Shown piece after piece: positions 5,563-12,969 of a DNA stretch of 13,017 bases. The DNA lies in assembly GCA_937910835.1 (NCBI GenBank), contig CALEMG010000013.1:1-13017 (forward strand), given 5' to 3'. This DNA comes from an uncultured Alphaproteobacteria bacterium (GTDB lineage: Bacteria; Pseudomonadota; Alphaproteobacteria; Sneathiellales; Sneathiellaceae). Position 1 is the stretch's first letter. The number at the start of each line of letters is the position of its first letter. A model generated the notes under the pieces. It saw nothing but the letters and a program-made list of their open reading frames with translations, searched no databases and was not told the origin of the DNA. Position numbers and translations under genes: made by a program.

Positions 5563-6462
5563 ATGGAACTCAAAGCGAAGCACATCCTCGTTGGAAGCTT
5601 TGTACTGATCAGTATGCTCTCTTTGTTCGCGTTCGTGGCTTGGTTGGCAAAGGTTGAATTCGACCAGGAAATTGCATTCTACGAGATATATTTCGAGAAC
5701 TCGGTCAGTGGCCTATCACCCGCCGGGGACGTGAGGTATCGTGGCATCAATATCGGCTCGGCGGAGTATATTAATATCGATCCGGAAAACCCCGAACGTG
5801 TAAGGGTTCTCGTTAAGATAGACGCCGCCGTACCCATCCGTATAGGTGATCGTGCGAAGCTGGAGTTACAGGGAATAACCGGTGTTTCCTATATCAATAT
5901 CGGAGGCGCGCAACCCGGCGCCGAAATTCTAGTCGCCAAGGGAAACGAAGAGTATCCAGTTATCCCCTCCGAGCCATCCCAGCTCGAAAAATTAACGCAT
6001 GGTGCTCCGAACCTGATTGCCAGCAGCACGGCGTTGGCAGATCGGGCCGCGGAGCTCCTGAATGCGGAGAACCAGCGCCTTGCAACGGGAATACTGACGG
6101 ATGTCGCCCAGATTACCGCAAGCATTGCCTCGCGCACTGGAGAGATCGAAAATATTATTGATTCCTTGCACCGTAGCAGCGCTGATGTCGTCGAGTCTGT
6201 CCGTTTAATTCGCCAGATAGCGAGCGAAACAGAACCCCTGGTTCAAGATTTGGAAGCCAGTCTTTCAGCCGCCCGTGGCACTCTGGCTAGTATGGATAGT
6301 CTGATCGGGAACGATGGCAAGGCGGCGGTTATGGAATTTAGGGATTTTCTTGCCGAATCCCGACAACTGGTCACGAAATTGACTCGCATCACAAATCGTA
6401 TCGAAAACGATCCGTCCGGTTTTCTTTTCGGCGAACGAGCTTCAGAGTTCAAGGCAAAATGA
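5563..6462 (+). CDS. mlaD: MlaD-type MCE family substrate-binding protein
   Basis: This 299-residue protein is anchored in the inner membrane by one helix (about residues 8-29) and faces the periplasm. The MCE domain spans about 38-118 and contains the family block VSGLSPAGDVRYRGINIG and later LQGITGVSYINIGG. MCE domains assemble into hexameric rings through which lipids pass on top of the MlaE/F complex. The C-terminal ~170 residues are rich in heptad-like helical sequence, as in MCE proteins that extend across the periplasm, and are longer than in E. coli MlaD (about 183 residues in total). The ATG at 5563 is preferred to an upstream GTG frame because GGGGGAA lies 4-9 bases before it and MELKAKHILVG is the usual MCE start. 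The stop overlaps the next start by ATGA. Confidence 0.93.
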   Translation: MELKAKHILVGSFVLISMLSLFAFVAWLAKVEFDQEIAFYEIYFENSVSGLSPAGDVRYRGINIGSAEYINIDPENPERVRVLVKIDAAVPIRIGDRAKLELQGITGVSYINIGGAQPGAEILVAKGNEEYPVIPSEPSQLEKLTHGAPNLIASSTALADRAAELLNAENQRLATGILTDVAQITASIASRTGEIENIIDSLHRSSADVVESVRLIRQIASETEPLVQDLEASLSAARGTLASMDSLIGNDGKAAVMEFRDFLAESRQLVTKLTRITNRIENDPSGFLFGERASEFKAK

Positions 6463-7079
6463 TCAAATCCAAACACGCCATCCCAACTATCATCGTAACC
6501 TTACTGCTCATTATAACCGGGTGCGGAACCATTTCGATTTCCGGAGATAAAGGTGTGGTAGACCTTTATAATTTGACACCCAAAAGCACGTTTTCCCAAA
6601 ACCTGCCGCACGTCGACTGGAAACTCGTGGTCGCAGAACCGATTGCGACCGGCGGCCTCGACAGTAAACGTATAGTATTACGCCCGAAACCTACGGAGTT
6701 GAAATACTTTGCTGACGCAAGCTGGACAGAGCGGGCTCCGCAAATGATCCAAACACTACTGATCGAAAGCTTCACAAATAGCGGCCATATCGCTGCTGTT
6801 GGACGAGACGCGACTAACCCCCGCCCTGACTACATACTAAAAAGCGAGCTCCGGGAATTTCAGGCCGAGTATTTTCATGGCTCTGATGAACCTATAATCC
6901 GGGTTCGCTTGGACGCGATGCTGATAGATCAGGCCCAAAAAGACGTCGCGGTATCGGAAAGCTTCGAAGCAGCCGTCACGAGTACGGGCACGGATATGGA
7001 CTCGATCATTGTCGCCTTCGATACGGCGTTGGGAAAAGTCCTGCGCAGGACCGTAGAATGGACATTGAGCAAGCACTAA
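6459..7079 (+). CDS. ABC-type transport auxiliary lipoprotein (PqiC/YmbA-like)
   Basis: This is a 206-residue lipoprotein. Residues 1-21 form a lipoprotein signal peptide with lipobox ITGC and modified Cys22. The next residue is Gly23, not Asp, so outer-membrane sorting is expected. The mature part matches the ABC_trans_aux family (PqiC/YmbA type): DLYNLTP at the start, a domain with VVAEPIATGGLDSKRIVLR, ADASWTERAPQMIQ-LLIESF, and a basic C-terminal helix. Such lipoproteins complete MCE systems of the Pqi/Yeb and alphaproteobacterial Mla types at the outer membrane. The ATGA overlap with mlaD and an AAGG 5 bases before the ATG indicate coupled translation. It appears to be the last gene of the operon. 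Confidence 0.9.
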   Translation: MIKSKHAIPTIIVTLLLIITGCGTISISGDKGVVDLYNLTPKSTFSQNLPHVDWKLVVAEPIATGGLDSKRIVLRPKPTELKYFADASWTERAPQMIQTLLIESFTNSGHIAAVGRDATNPRPDYILKSELREFQAEYFHGSDEPIIRVRLDAMLIDQAQKDVAVSESFEAAVTSTGTDMDSIIVAFDTALGKVLRRTVEWTLSKH

Positions 7080-7407
7080 CGAAAACGGCGCATTGAGGTT
7101 GTCAGGGGAAAGTCTCGGATTGGCAGCCACATACGTTCAAATAGCGTCAGCCGACAAGCTGCCGCCGTCCTTACCAATACTCTTCATCTCCAATTCATAG
7201 CAATGCTGCTTATCCTGCAAAATATAATTCCAACGGTTATATCACTTCATCCAAAACCATTGAGGGCATGCCGATGTATTAAACTTGCTGTCGGCCGGAC
7301 GTTACCCCTCTTTAGAACCTAACGTCTCCTCGCAACGGATCAAAAGGGCATCCTAGTCTCTAGAACAAGTGTACCTATCTCTCAGGTGGCTCATTCATAT
7401 CATTGTA
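7080..7407. other. Gene-free region between the converging mla operon and araC gene
   Basis: About 330 bases separate the end of the mla operon (plus) and the end of the araC-type gene (minus). I see no reading frame with family features. There is a spaced inverted repeat, GACGTTA (7298-7304) and TAACGTC (7320-7326), with a 15-base loop. No hairpin with a T-run was found for either transcript. The region probably contains both transcription ends, but their sites cannot be assigned. Confidence 0.45.
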
Positions 7408-8283
7408 CTAAGGCCAAGCGGCAAACTCTTGTGCTGCAATTTGATGTTGCTTTTCAGTTCGATATTTCCCTGGCGGCATTTTCGCGTTCTTACTGAAAAA
7501 ACGATTGAAATAGGCGGTGTCCTTGAAACCCAATAGAAACGCAATTTCAGAAACCTGCCGCGAAGAATTTAGGAGTTGTTGCTCTGCTTCCTGCATCAAT
7601 TTCCGATGAATTTCCATAAGCGGCGATCTTCCAGTCGCGCGCCGCACCGCTGTCGTCAGCCGATCCTTCGACACCCCAATATAGTTGGCATAGGCGGCTA
7701 CCGTCCAGTGGTCCACAGCATGAAGTTCGACCAAGGATATAAAGTTCTGATATATTGATCTAGGCAGAGCCTTGGACTTACTTACATTTGGCGCTGTCAC
7801 TCGCCAAATTTCGATCATTAACAATGTAAGGCTATAACGCACAACATCTTGAGCTGCGGGTGCATTCGTAAACAATTCTTTCGCGATACTCTCTGTTAGC
7901 ATGTTCAGGCGTTTTTCAATATTACCATTGGGTGGCCGTTTTATTAGCGGCGACAGCAAGGCTTCTCGAACACCCGATCCGAGTATTCCACTTGGCAGAG
8001 AGACACCCAGCTGTAGTTCGGGAACACTAACGACCATACCACGCGCGCCGGCCTCCAAGGAGAACTTGGACTTCATCCCTTGCGGCACCCAAATCAAGAT
8101 TGGTGCATCTACGGCATTCACCGCCTGATCAACTTGCAGTGCTCCAGACCCAGCTGTCAGCAAAAATAGATGAGATCTTCCGCCTCTTAAAACATACTCT
8201 GTCTTCGTAAGGCTGCTACGGAAAGTCTGCGCCTCAACATTTTCCCAGAATTTAAGTGCCGGGCTTGCCCGATGCTTAGTCAC
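7408..8283 (-). CDS. AraC family transcriptional regulator
   Basis: This is a 291-residue regulator. The N-terminal ~165 residues form a ligand-binding/dimerisation region with a cupin-like character (HLFLLTAGSGALQVD, ILIWVPQG). The C-terminal AraC domain lies at about 178-277. Its first helix-turn-helix is around WTVAAYANYIGVSKDRLTTAVRR and its second around VSEIAFLLGFKDTAYFNRFF, followed by KMPPGKYR, the usual AraC signature. The start is GTG at 8281-8283 with GGAG 6 bases upstream. It diverges from the liv-type operon across 175 bases, so it most likely activates or represses that operon in response to the transported compound or a derivative. The ligand is not deducible. Confidence 0.92.
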   Translation of the reverse strand: MTKHRASPALKFWENVEAQTFRSSLTKTEYVLRGGRSHLFLLTAGSGALQVDQAVNAVDAPILIWVPQGMKSKFSLEAGARGMVVSVPELQLGVSLPSGILGSGVREALLSPLIKRPPNGNIEKRLNMLTESIAKELFTNAPAAQDVVRYSLTLLMIEIWRVTAPNVSKSKALPRSIYQNFISLVELHAVDHWTVAAYANYIGVSKDRLTTAVRRATGRSPLMEIHRKLMQEAEQQLLNSSRQVSEIAFLLGFKDTAYFNRFFSKNAKMPPGKYRTEKQHQIAAQEFAAWP

Positions 8284-8458
8284 AAGTCTCTCCGCTCAAA
8301 AGGCTCAACAACCCGTCATTTGTACAATTTTTTCCGCAATTAGTCTATTTTTTAGTCCCTAAGCCTCCGCTACTCTTTGCTCAATAAAAAAGAAACTTTG
8401 GGAACACATGGACTTCACTATATGCGATCTCCATGTGCGATAATCACGGGAGGAAATT
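8284..8458. promoter_or_regulatory. Divergent araC/liv control region
   Basis: This 175-base AT-rich region lies between two divergent genes. It contains a direct repeat TTAGTC at 8340-8345 and 8352-8357 (12 bases apart, about one helical turn), a spacing compatible with a regulator binding one face of the helix. It also contains the inverted repeat listed separately. A weak promoter reading for the liv operon is TTGGGA (8398-8403) and TATATG (8419-8424), with a short 15-base spacer. The strong GGGAGG ribosome binding site at 8449-8454 serves the substrate-binding protein. Confidence 0.4.
8405..8437. repeat. Spaced 8-bp inverted repeat in the liv operon leader
   Basis: CACATGGA (8405-8412) and TCCATGTG (8430-8437) are perfect inverted copies separated by 17 bases. 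The pair ends 21 bases before the ATG of the substrate-binding protein. It could be a two-half-site operator for a dimeric regulator such as the adjacent AraC-type protein, overlapping the promoter. Alternatively it is a stem-loop in the mRNA leader just upstream of the ribosome binding site. Confidence 0.5.
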
Positions 8459-9694
8459 ATGAACGACAAAAGACATTTGTTGAAAAAACTTGCACGTCTG
8501 GCCATGACTTCTGCAGTTGCACTAACCTTTAGCGGCGTCGTTTCAACAGCAGTACTCGCAAGCGAAAAATCTGTAAAAATCGGATACGCCGTCTCCAAAA
8601 CAGGCCAAAATTCTGCAGGTGCGGGCATTACGACTGCTCCCAATTACGTCCTTTGGGTTGAAGATATCAACGCCGCAGGCGGCTTACAGCTTCCTGATGG
8701 GAGCCGTTTGCCTATTGAGATTATCGAGTATGATGATCGTTCCTCTTCTGAAGAAGTTGTACGAGCTATCGAGCGTCTTGCAACGCAAGACAAAGTTGAT
8801 TTCATCCTTCCGCCCTGGGGAACAGGCTTTAATCTTGCGATTGCTCCCTTGATGGACCGGTTTGGCTACCCTCAGCTTGCGGTTACAGCTGTTACCGATA
8901 AAGCGCCGGAATTTGCTGAGCGGTGGAAGAAAAGTTTCTGGGTCCTTGGAGGTGGCGGTGATTATTCGGAATCATTAGCCGATGTTTTGGCTGAGGCCAA
9001 CAAGTCCGGCAAAATCAATAATAAGATAGCGGTGATTTCCGTTGCTGATGGATTTGGAATAGATTTAATAAAATCCGCACGGCCCGCGTTTAAGAAACAT
9101 GGTTTCGATGTGGTTTATGACAAAACCTATCCACTTGGGACTTCAGACTTCAACGCGATGATTGCAGAAGCCAAGGCTTCAGGCGCCGACAGTTTTGTCG
9201 CTTTCTCCTATCCACCTGGTACATTTGCCTTAACAAAGCAGTCTCAAATTGCCAGCTTTAATCCAAAGGTGCTCTACCTTGGTGTGGGCGTTGGCTTTCC
9301 TGTCTATCCAAAAATTGCGGAGGGGAAAATGGAAGGGGTCATGAGTCTCGGGGGAGTAGATGTCAATAGCGCCGCTTTCACAGACTACGCCAAACGGCAC
9401 ATGGAAGTTACTGGGAATCCCCCTGATTATTGGGCAAGCAGCGTAACTTATGCGAGTTTGCAAATGTTGCAACAGGCAATCGAGCGTGTTGGGCTAAATC
9501 GCGATGCAGTATCCAAGGAATTGTCCAGCGGTGAATTTGACACCATCCTTGGCAAGGTGAAATTGGAAGACAATCAGCTGCGAAAACTGTGGTGGACGGG
9601 TCAGTGGAAAAACGGGAATTTTGTTGCTGTGGCACCGGCAACTCGTGAAGGAGCAGTTTCTCCAGTAATTCCGAAACCCGCTTGGCAAGAGTAA
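8459..9694 (+). CDS. Branched-chain amino acid-type ABC transporter substrate-binding protein
   Basis: This 411-residue periplasmic protein has a signal peptide in residues 1-34 (KRHLLKKLAR start, hydrophobic core, cleavage after STAVLA). The mature part is a type I periplasmic-binding fold of the Peripla_BP_6/LivJ family: VKIGYAVSKTGQNSAGAG at the first strand, VLWVEDINAAGG, EIIEYDDRSSSEEVVRAIERL, a cleft region VDFILPPWGTGF, and TYPLGTSDFNAMIAEAKASGAD before the second lobe. These proteins capture substrates and hand them to the Liv permease. The family also binds amides, urea and aromatic acids, so leucine-type specificity should not be assumed. The ribosome binding site GGGAGG is strong. 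It is the first gene of the operon and lies opposite the AraC-type regulator. Confidence 0.93.
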   Translation: MNDKRHLLKKLARLAMTSAVALTFSGVVSTAVLASEKSVKIGYAVSKTGQNSAGAGITTAPNYVLWVEDINAAGGLQLPDGSRLPIEIIEYDDRSSSEEVVRAIERLATQDKVDFILPPWGTGFNLAIAPLMDRFGYPQLAVTAVTDKAPEFAERWKKSFWVLGGGGDYSESLADVLAEANKSGKINNKIAVISVADGFGIDLIKSARPAFKKHGFDVVYDKTYPLGTSDFNAMIAEAKASGADSFVAFSYPPGTFALTKQSQIASFNPKVLYLGVGVGFPVYPKIAEGKMEGVMSLGGVDVNSAAFTDYAKRHMEVTGNPPDYWASSVTYASLQMLQQAIERVGLNRDAVSKELSSGEFDTILGKVKLEDNQLRKLWWTGQWKNGNFVAVAPATREGAVSPVIPKPAWQE

Positions 9695-9731
9695 CTGTCA
9701 ACATCCAACCGCGAAGGCAGCTTTATTGTTC

Positions 9732-10601
9732 ATGACTTCACTTATGATTGGCCTGGTTCTCGGGGGAACCTATGCCTTGGCCGCGCTCGGCCTGACTATG
9801 CAATATGGTGTCGCCAGAATAATGAATTTGGCCTACGGCGAATTCGTTATCTCCGCCGCCTTCGCGACTTTTGTTCTCTTTTCGTCAATTAACCTAAATC
9901 CGCTACTGGCAATGTTTATCGTTGCGCCCGCTGCGTTTAGCATTTCATACTTCGTGTATGCCATACTCATGGCCCCCCTCGTGAAAAGATCAAAGAAAAA
10001 GGGGAACCTTGAAAACGACTCTATTCTGATAACATTCGGCCTGCTCTTTCTAGTACAGGGCATACTACTAGTTTTATTCGGCGCTGATTTCGCAAGTTAT
10101 AATTACCTAAATATACCAGTGAATGTATTTGGCATTACTATTGCTGCCAACCGATTGATCGCATTCGGACTGGCGATGATTTTGGGCCTAAGCCTATATT
10201 GCCTTGTTGCTTATTCTCAATGGGGAATCACCTTAAGAGCCGTAGCGACAAAGCCTGAGAATGCCCGCTTGGTTGGGATCAATGTTGATCGCGTTGCACA
10301 AATAGCCTTTGCGATTGGCGGAATGCTTGCCGCACTAGCCGGCGTTGTTATTTCCATGTTCCAAACTTTCACAGCCACTTCTGGCGTCGTATTTACGATG
10401 AAGGCGTTGATCGTGGTGATCATGGGCGGTGTCGGGAATTTTATGGGGGCCCTGATTTCCGGGCTAATACTGGGATTGGCCGAGGCTACAGTGTCCACAT
10501 ATGTGGACCCGGGTCTCACACTCGCATCCACTTATCTAATTTTTCTTGTTCTCCTCCTATGGCGCCCGCAAGGCTTGTTCGGCAAAGGCGTGGTTAAATG
10601 A
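9732..10601 (+). CDS. livH: LivH-type ABC transporter permease
   Basis: This is one of the two inner-membrane subunits of the HAAT transporter, about 289 residues. It has some eight hydrophobic segments and the family start LGGTYALAALGLTMQYGVARIMNLAYGEF. The cytoplasmic coupling segment is RAVATKPENARLVGINVDRV, followed by FAIGGMLAALAGV, and the protein ends in LLLWRPQGLFGKG. The ATG at 9732 is the natural start, but a TTG at 9726 has a better-placed AAGG (8 bases upstream), so translation may begin there. It follows the binding-protein gene after about 37 bases, and its stop overlaps livM by ATGA. Confidence 0.92.
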   Translation: MTSLMIGLVLGGTYALAALGLTMQYGVARIMNLAYGEFVISAAFATFVLFSSINLNPLLAMFIVAPAAFSISYFVYAILMAPLVKRSKKKGNLENDSILITFGLLFLVQGILLVLFGADFASYNYLNIPVNVFGITIAANRLIAFGLAMILGLSLYCLVAYSQWGITLRAVATKPENARLVGINVDRVAQIAFAIGGMLAALAGVVISMFQTFTATSGVVFTMKALIVVIMGGVGNFMGALISGLILGLAEATVSTYVDPGLTLASTYLIFLVLLLWRPQGLFGKGVVK

Positions 10602-11515
10602 TCACCGGTGCTAAAGTTAGTGTTGCTATCATTGCATTCGGACTATTAGCGCTGCTTCCTTTCTTTTTGGAAGCATATGGCCTTGGCTTGATGATCGGCA
10701 TGTTGAGTTATGTCGCGCTGGCAACCGCCTGGTCTATGTTTTCAGGCCCCACCCACTATATCTCGCTTGCAACAGTCGCCTTCTATGGGGTCGGCGCCTA
10801 CACTGTCGCTGTTTTGAACGAGGGTATTTCTTTCCCAGTCATCCTGTTGATAGCGGTTCTGATCGGCCTCGTTTTATCCTTGGCCGTTGGCGTCGCGACC
10901 CTGCGCCTTGCAGGCGTCTACTTCGTGATATTTTCCTTTGGGCTGGCCGAACTGGTTCGCCAGTTGATTACCTGGTACGAGGTGAATGTCACGGGCACAC
11001 TGGGACGGTACATATTTCTTCCGCTAGAGCCGCAAGATATATACTGGCTGCTGCTAGGTGCCGCGACCCTGACCTTGATCATTGGCTGGTTGGTTAGGAG
11101 AAGCCGGATAGGGCTTGCCCTCAGGGTGATTGGTGATGATGAGGTTATTGCCGCTCATATCGGCATAAACCTTACCCGCACCAAGCTGCTTCTGTTTGCA
11201 TTAAGCGCATCCCTCATCACACTCGTCGGAGCTATTCAAGCACCGAGGTGGGTTTATATTGAACCCAGCATCGTCTTTAACCCGACCGTATCCTTCCTGA
11301 CAGTAATCATGGCGCTGCTCGGCGGACCACATCGGTTATTCGGCCCCCTTTTCGGTGTTGTCCCCCTTTTTCTTCTGTTCGAATGGCTATCCGCCAATTT
11401 TCCAAATCACTACTCGATCATTCTGGGAGCTCTGTTCATTGCCATTGTCTTTGTTCTTCCGAACGGCGTGCTCGAATTTTTGGATAGGTTTAGGTTGAGG
11501 CGAGCGAAAACATGA
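10598..11515 (+). CDS. livM: LivM-type ABC transporter permease
   Basis: This is the second permease subunit, 305 residues with about eight to ten hydrophobic segments. Family features are WSMFSGPTHYISLATVAFYGVGAYTVAVL near the start, LRLAGVYFVIFSFGLAELVRQ, and the coupling-loop segment SRIGLALRVIGDDEVIAAHIGINLTRTKLLLFALSA. It ends in VLPNGVLEFLDR. In place of the common FxSLxLSGL-type text, this subunit has MFSGPTHYISLA, within the range for LivM. It pairs with LivH to form the membrane channel, and is coupled by ATGA overlaps to both livH and livG. Confidence 0.92.
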   Translation: MITGAKVSVAIIAFGLLALLPFFLEAYGLGLMIGMLSYVALATAWSMFSGPTHYISLATVAFYGVGAYTVAVLNEGISFPVILLIAVLIGLVLSLAVGVATLRLAGVYFVIFSFGLAELVRQLITWYEVNVTGTLGRYIFLPLEPQDIYWLLLGAATLTLIIGWLVRRSRIGLALRVIGDDEVIAAHIGINLTRTKLLLFALSASLITLVGAIQAPRWVYIEPSIVFNPTVSFLTVIMALLGGPHRLFGPLFGVVPLFLLFEWLSANFPNHYSIILGALFIAIVFVLPNGVLEFLDRFRLRRAKT

Positions 11516-12285
11516 CCTCCTTTCTTGAACTTGAAAATGTCGCCAAGAAGTTTGGAGGGCTCACCGCTGTCAGAGATGTTTCTTTCACCTTATCTAAGGG
11601 AGAAATCGTCGGGTTGCTGGGGCCAAATGGATCGGGCAAAACAACACTGTTAAACATGATTTCCGGTGCCAATAAAGTAACATCAGGCAAGATTTCTCTG
11701 AATGGGGTTAGTATAGACTCCCTACGTCCAGATCAAATCGTCAACAAAGGTGTATCAAGGACATTTCAACTTGTGCGGATTTTACCGTCAATGACGGTCG
11801 AGGAAAATGTTATATGCGGCCTTGCCTTTCGTAAAATGCCCGTTTGGGGAGCAAAGGCAGCTATCATCGCCCGAGAAAAGCTAGAAATAGTGGGACTTAA
11901 GGACAAAGCGAGCCTTCCTGGCCATTCTCTTAATTATATCGACAGCAAACGACTGGAACTCGCGCGCGCGCTGGCAGCAGATCCTGAATTGCTGCTACTT
12001 GATGAATGGCTTTCAGGACTAACGCCAGAAGAACTCGAAGCCGGGATCGAATTGATCCGCTCAATCGAAACCACCGGTATCAGCATCCTGATTGTCGAAC
12101 ATATTATGAGTGCTATCCGCGCTCTTTGTCCACGGTGCGTCGTCATGAATAGCGGCGAAATAATAGCCGATGGCTCAACTGGAACAGTGCTGCAGGATGA
12201 CGCAGTCAGCGCGGCTTATCTCGGGGGAGCGCCATGCTGTATGTTGACAATCTCTCTCTGTTCTATGACCTACATCTTGCTCTAG
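11512..12285 (+). CDS. livG: LivG-type ABC transporter ATP-binding protein with atypical signature motif
   Basis: This is one of two ATPases of the transporter, 257 residues. Walker A GPNGSGKT (37-44), Q-loop Gln86 in TFQLVRILPSMTVEENV, and switch His197 in IVEHIM are normal. The signature region reads LNYIDSKRLELARAL (140-154) where E. coli LivG has LAYGQQRRLEIAR, so the usual Gly-Gln core is missing. Walker B is LLLLDEWLSGLTP (160-172), with Trp166 replacing the Pro found in most ABC ATPases. The catalytic Glu165 is kept. I recall LivG relatives with similarly altered signatures (LTLxxRKRLE), so this is probably a subfamily trait rather than decay. The 3' end overlaps livF by 52 bases in another frame, giving an unusual Cys-rich tail. 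Confidence 0.9.
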   Translation: MTSFLELENVAKKFGGLTAVRDVSFTLSKGEIVGLLGPNGSGKTTLLNMISGANKVTSGKISLNGVSIDSLRPDQIVNKGVSRTFQLVRILPSMTVEENVICGLAFRKMPVWGAKAAIIAREKLEIVGLKDKASLPGHSLNYIDSKRLELARALAADPELLLLDEWLSGLTPEELEAGIELIRSIETTGISILIVEHIMSAIRALCPRCVVMNSGEIIADGSTGTVLQDDAVSAAYLGGAPCCMLTISLCSMTYILL

Positions 12286-12944
12286 ACAATATCTCAATAG
12301 AGATAAAGGAAGGCGAAACCGTCGTCATTCTTGGCGCCAACGGTGCGGGGAAATCTTCGCTCTTAAAAGCAATTTCTGGGGTCGAACCAATTTCAGGTAA
12401 CGCTTCCCTGATTTTTGAAGAACGTCGGCTAAACGATATTCCGACCAATGAACGGGTGGGGCTGGGTCTCTCCTTGGTCCCTGAGGGGAGGGGTTTGTTT
12501 CCTGATTTATCAGTTGAGGAGAACCTCCGGCTCGGCGCCAATCCTAAACGGGCACGGCAGTTTGAGGCAAGGAATAGAGAGTTTGTATTCGACCTGTTCC
12601 CTAAACTCGCTTCCAGATCCAAACAACTTGTCGGAACCATGTCCGGCGGAGAGCAACAGATGGTTGCAGTCGGCCGGGCAATCATGTCTGCCCCCCGCCT
12701 GTTGATGCTGGATGAACCCAGCCTCGGATTGGCGCCCATCGTCGTCCTCGAGCTTTTTGCCGCCTTGAGCGAAGTGCGGGCCGCCGGTGTCTCAATGCTC
12801 ATTGTTGAGCAGAATGTTAAGGAAAGCCTCGCTATTTCGGACCGCGGATATCTTATGGAAACCGGTCACATCGTTGAACAAGGAATGGCCGAGGAACTTA
12901 GAAACAACACCCTCATACAAAAAACCTATCTAGGTTCCACCTAG
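12234..12944 (+). CDS. livF: LivF-type ABC transporter ATP-binding protein
   Basis: This is the second ATPase, 236 residues, the usual LivF length. Motifs are canonical: Walker A GANGAGKS (34-41), the LivF block LVPEGRGLFPDLSVEENLRLGA (81-102), signature MSGGEQQMVAVGRA (136-149), Walker B LLMLDEPSLGLAP (156-168), and VEQN with Gln193 at the switch position, as is normal for LivF. It pairs with LivG as a heterodimer; because LivG's signature is degenerate, ATP turnover may be asymmetric. The ATG at 12234 has GGGGGAG 4 bases upstream and lies within the livG reading frame, so translation is probably coupled. Confidence 0.95.
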   Translation: MLYVDNLSLFYDLHLALDNISIEIKEGETVVILGANGAGKSSLLKAISGVEPISGNASLIFEERRLNDIPTNERVGLGLSLVPEGRGLFPDLSVEENLRLGANPKRARQFEARNREFVFDLFPKLASRSKQLVGTMSGGEQQMVAVGRAIMSAPRLLMLDEPSLGLAPIVVLELFAALSEVRAAGVSMLIVEQNVKESLAISDRGYLMETGHIVEQGMAEELRNNTLIQKTYLGST

Positions 12945-12969
12945 TTAATTTTAGAACCAGGAATCGCAA

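Noticed and set aside
5603..5614. Perfect palindrome TACTGATCAGTA inside mlaD, resembling the TetR operators
   Set aside because: It lies within the coding sequence of the MCE transmembrane helix, far from any promoter, and is explained by codons for VLISM; probably chance, though worth including in an operator scan.
7298..7326. Inverted repeat GACGTTA/TAACGTC as a terminator for mla or araC
   Set aside because: The 15-base loop, 7-base arms and lack of a T-run on either strand do not make an intrinsic terminator.
12263..12802. 179-codon minus-strand frame opposite livF
   Set aside because: Antisense to a fully canonical LivF with all ABC motifs; composition is Ser/Arg/Pro-rich and no family features are present.
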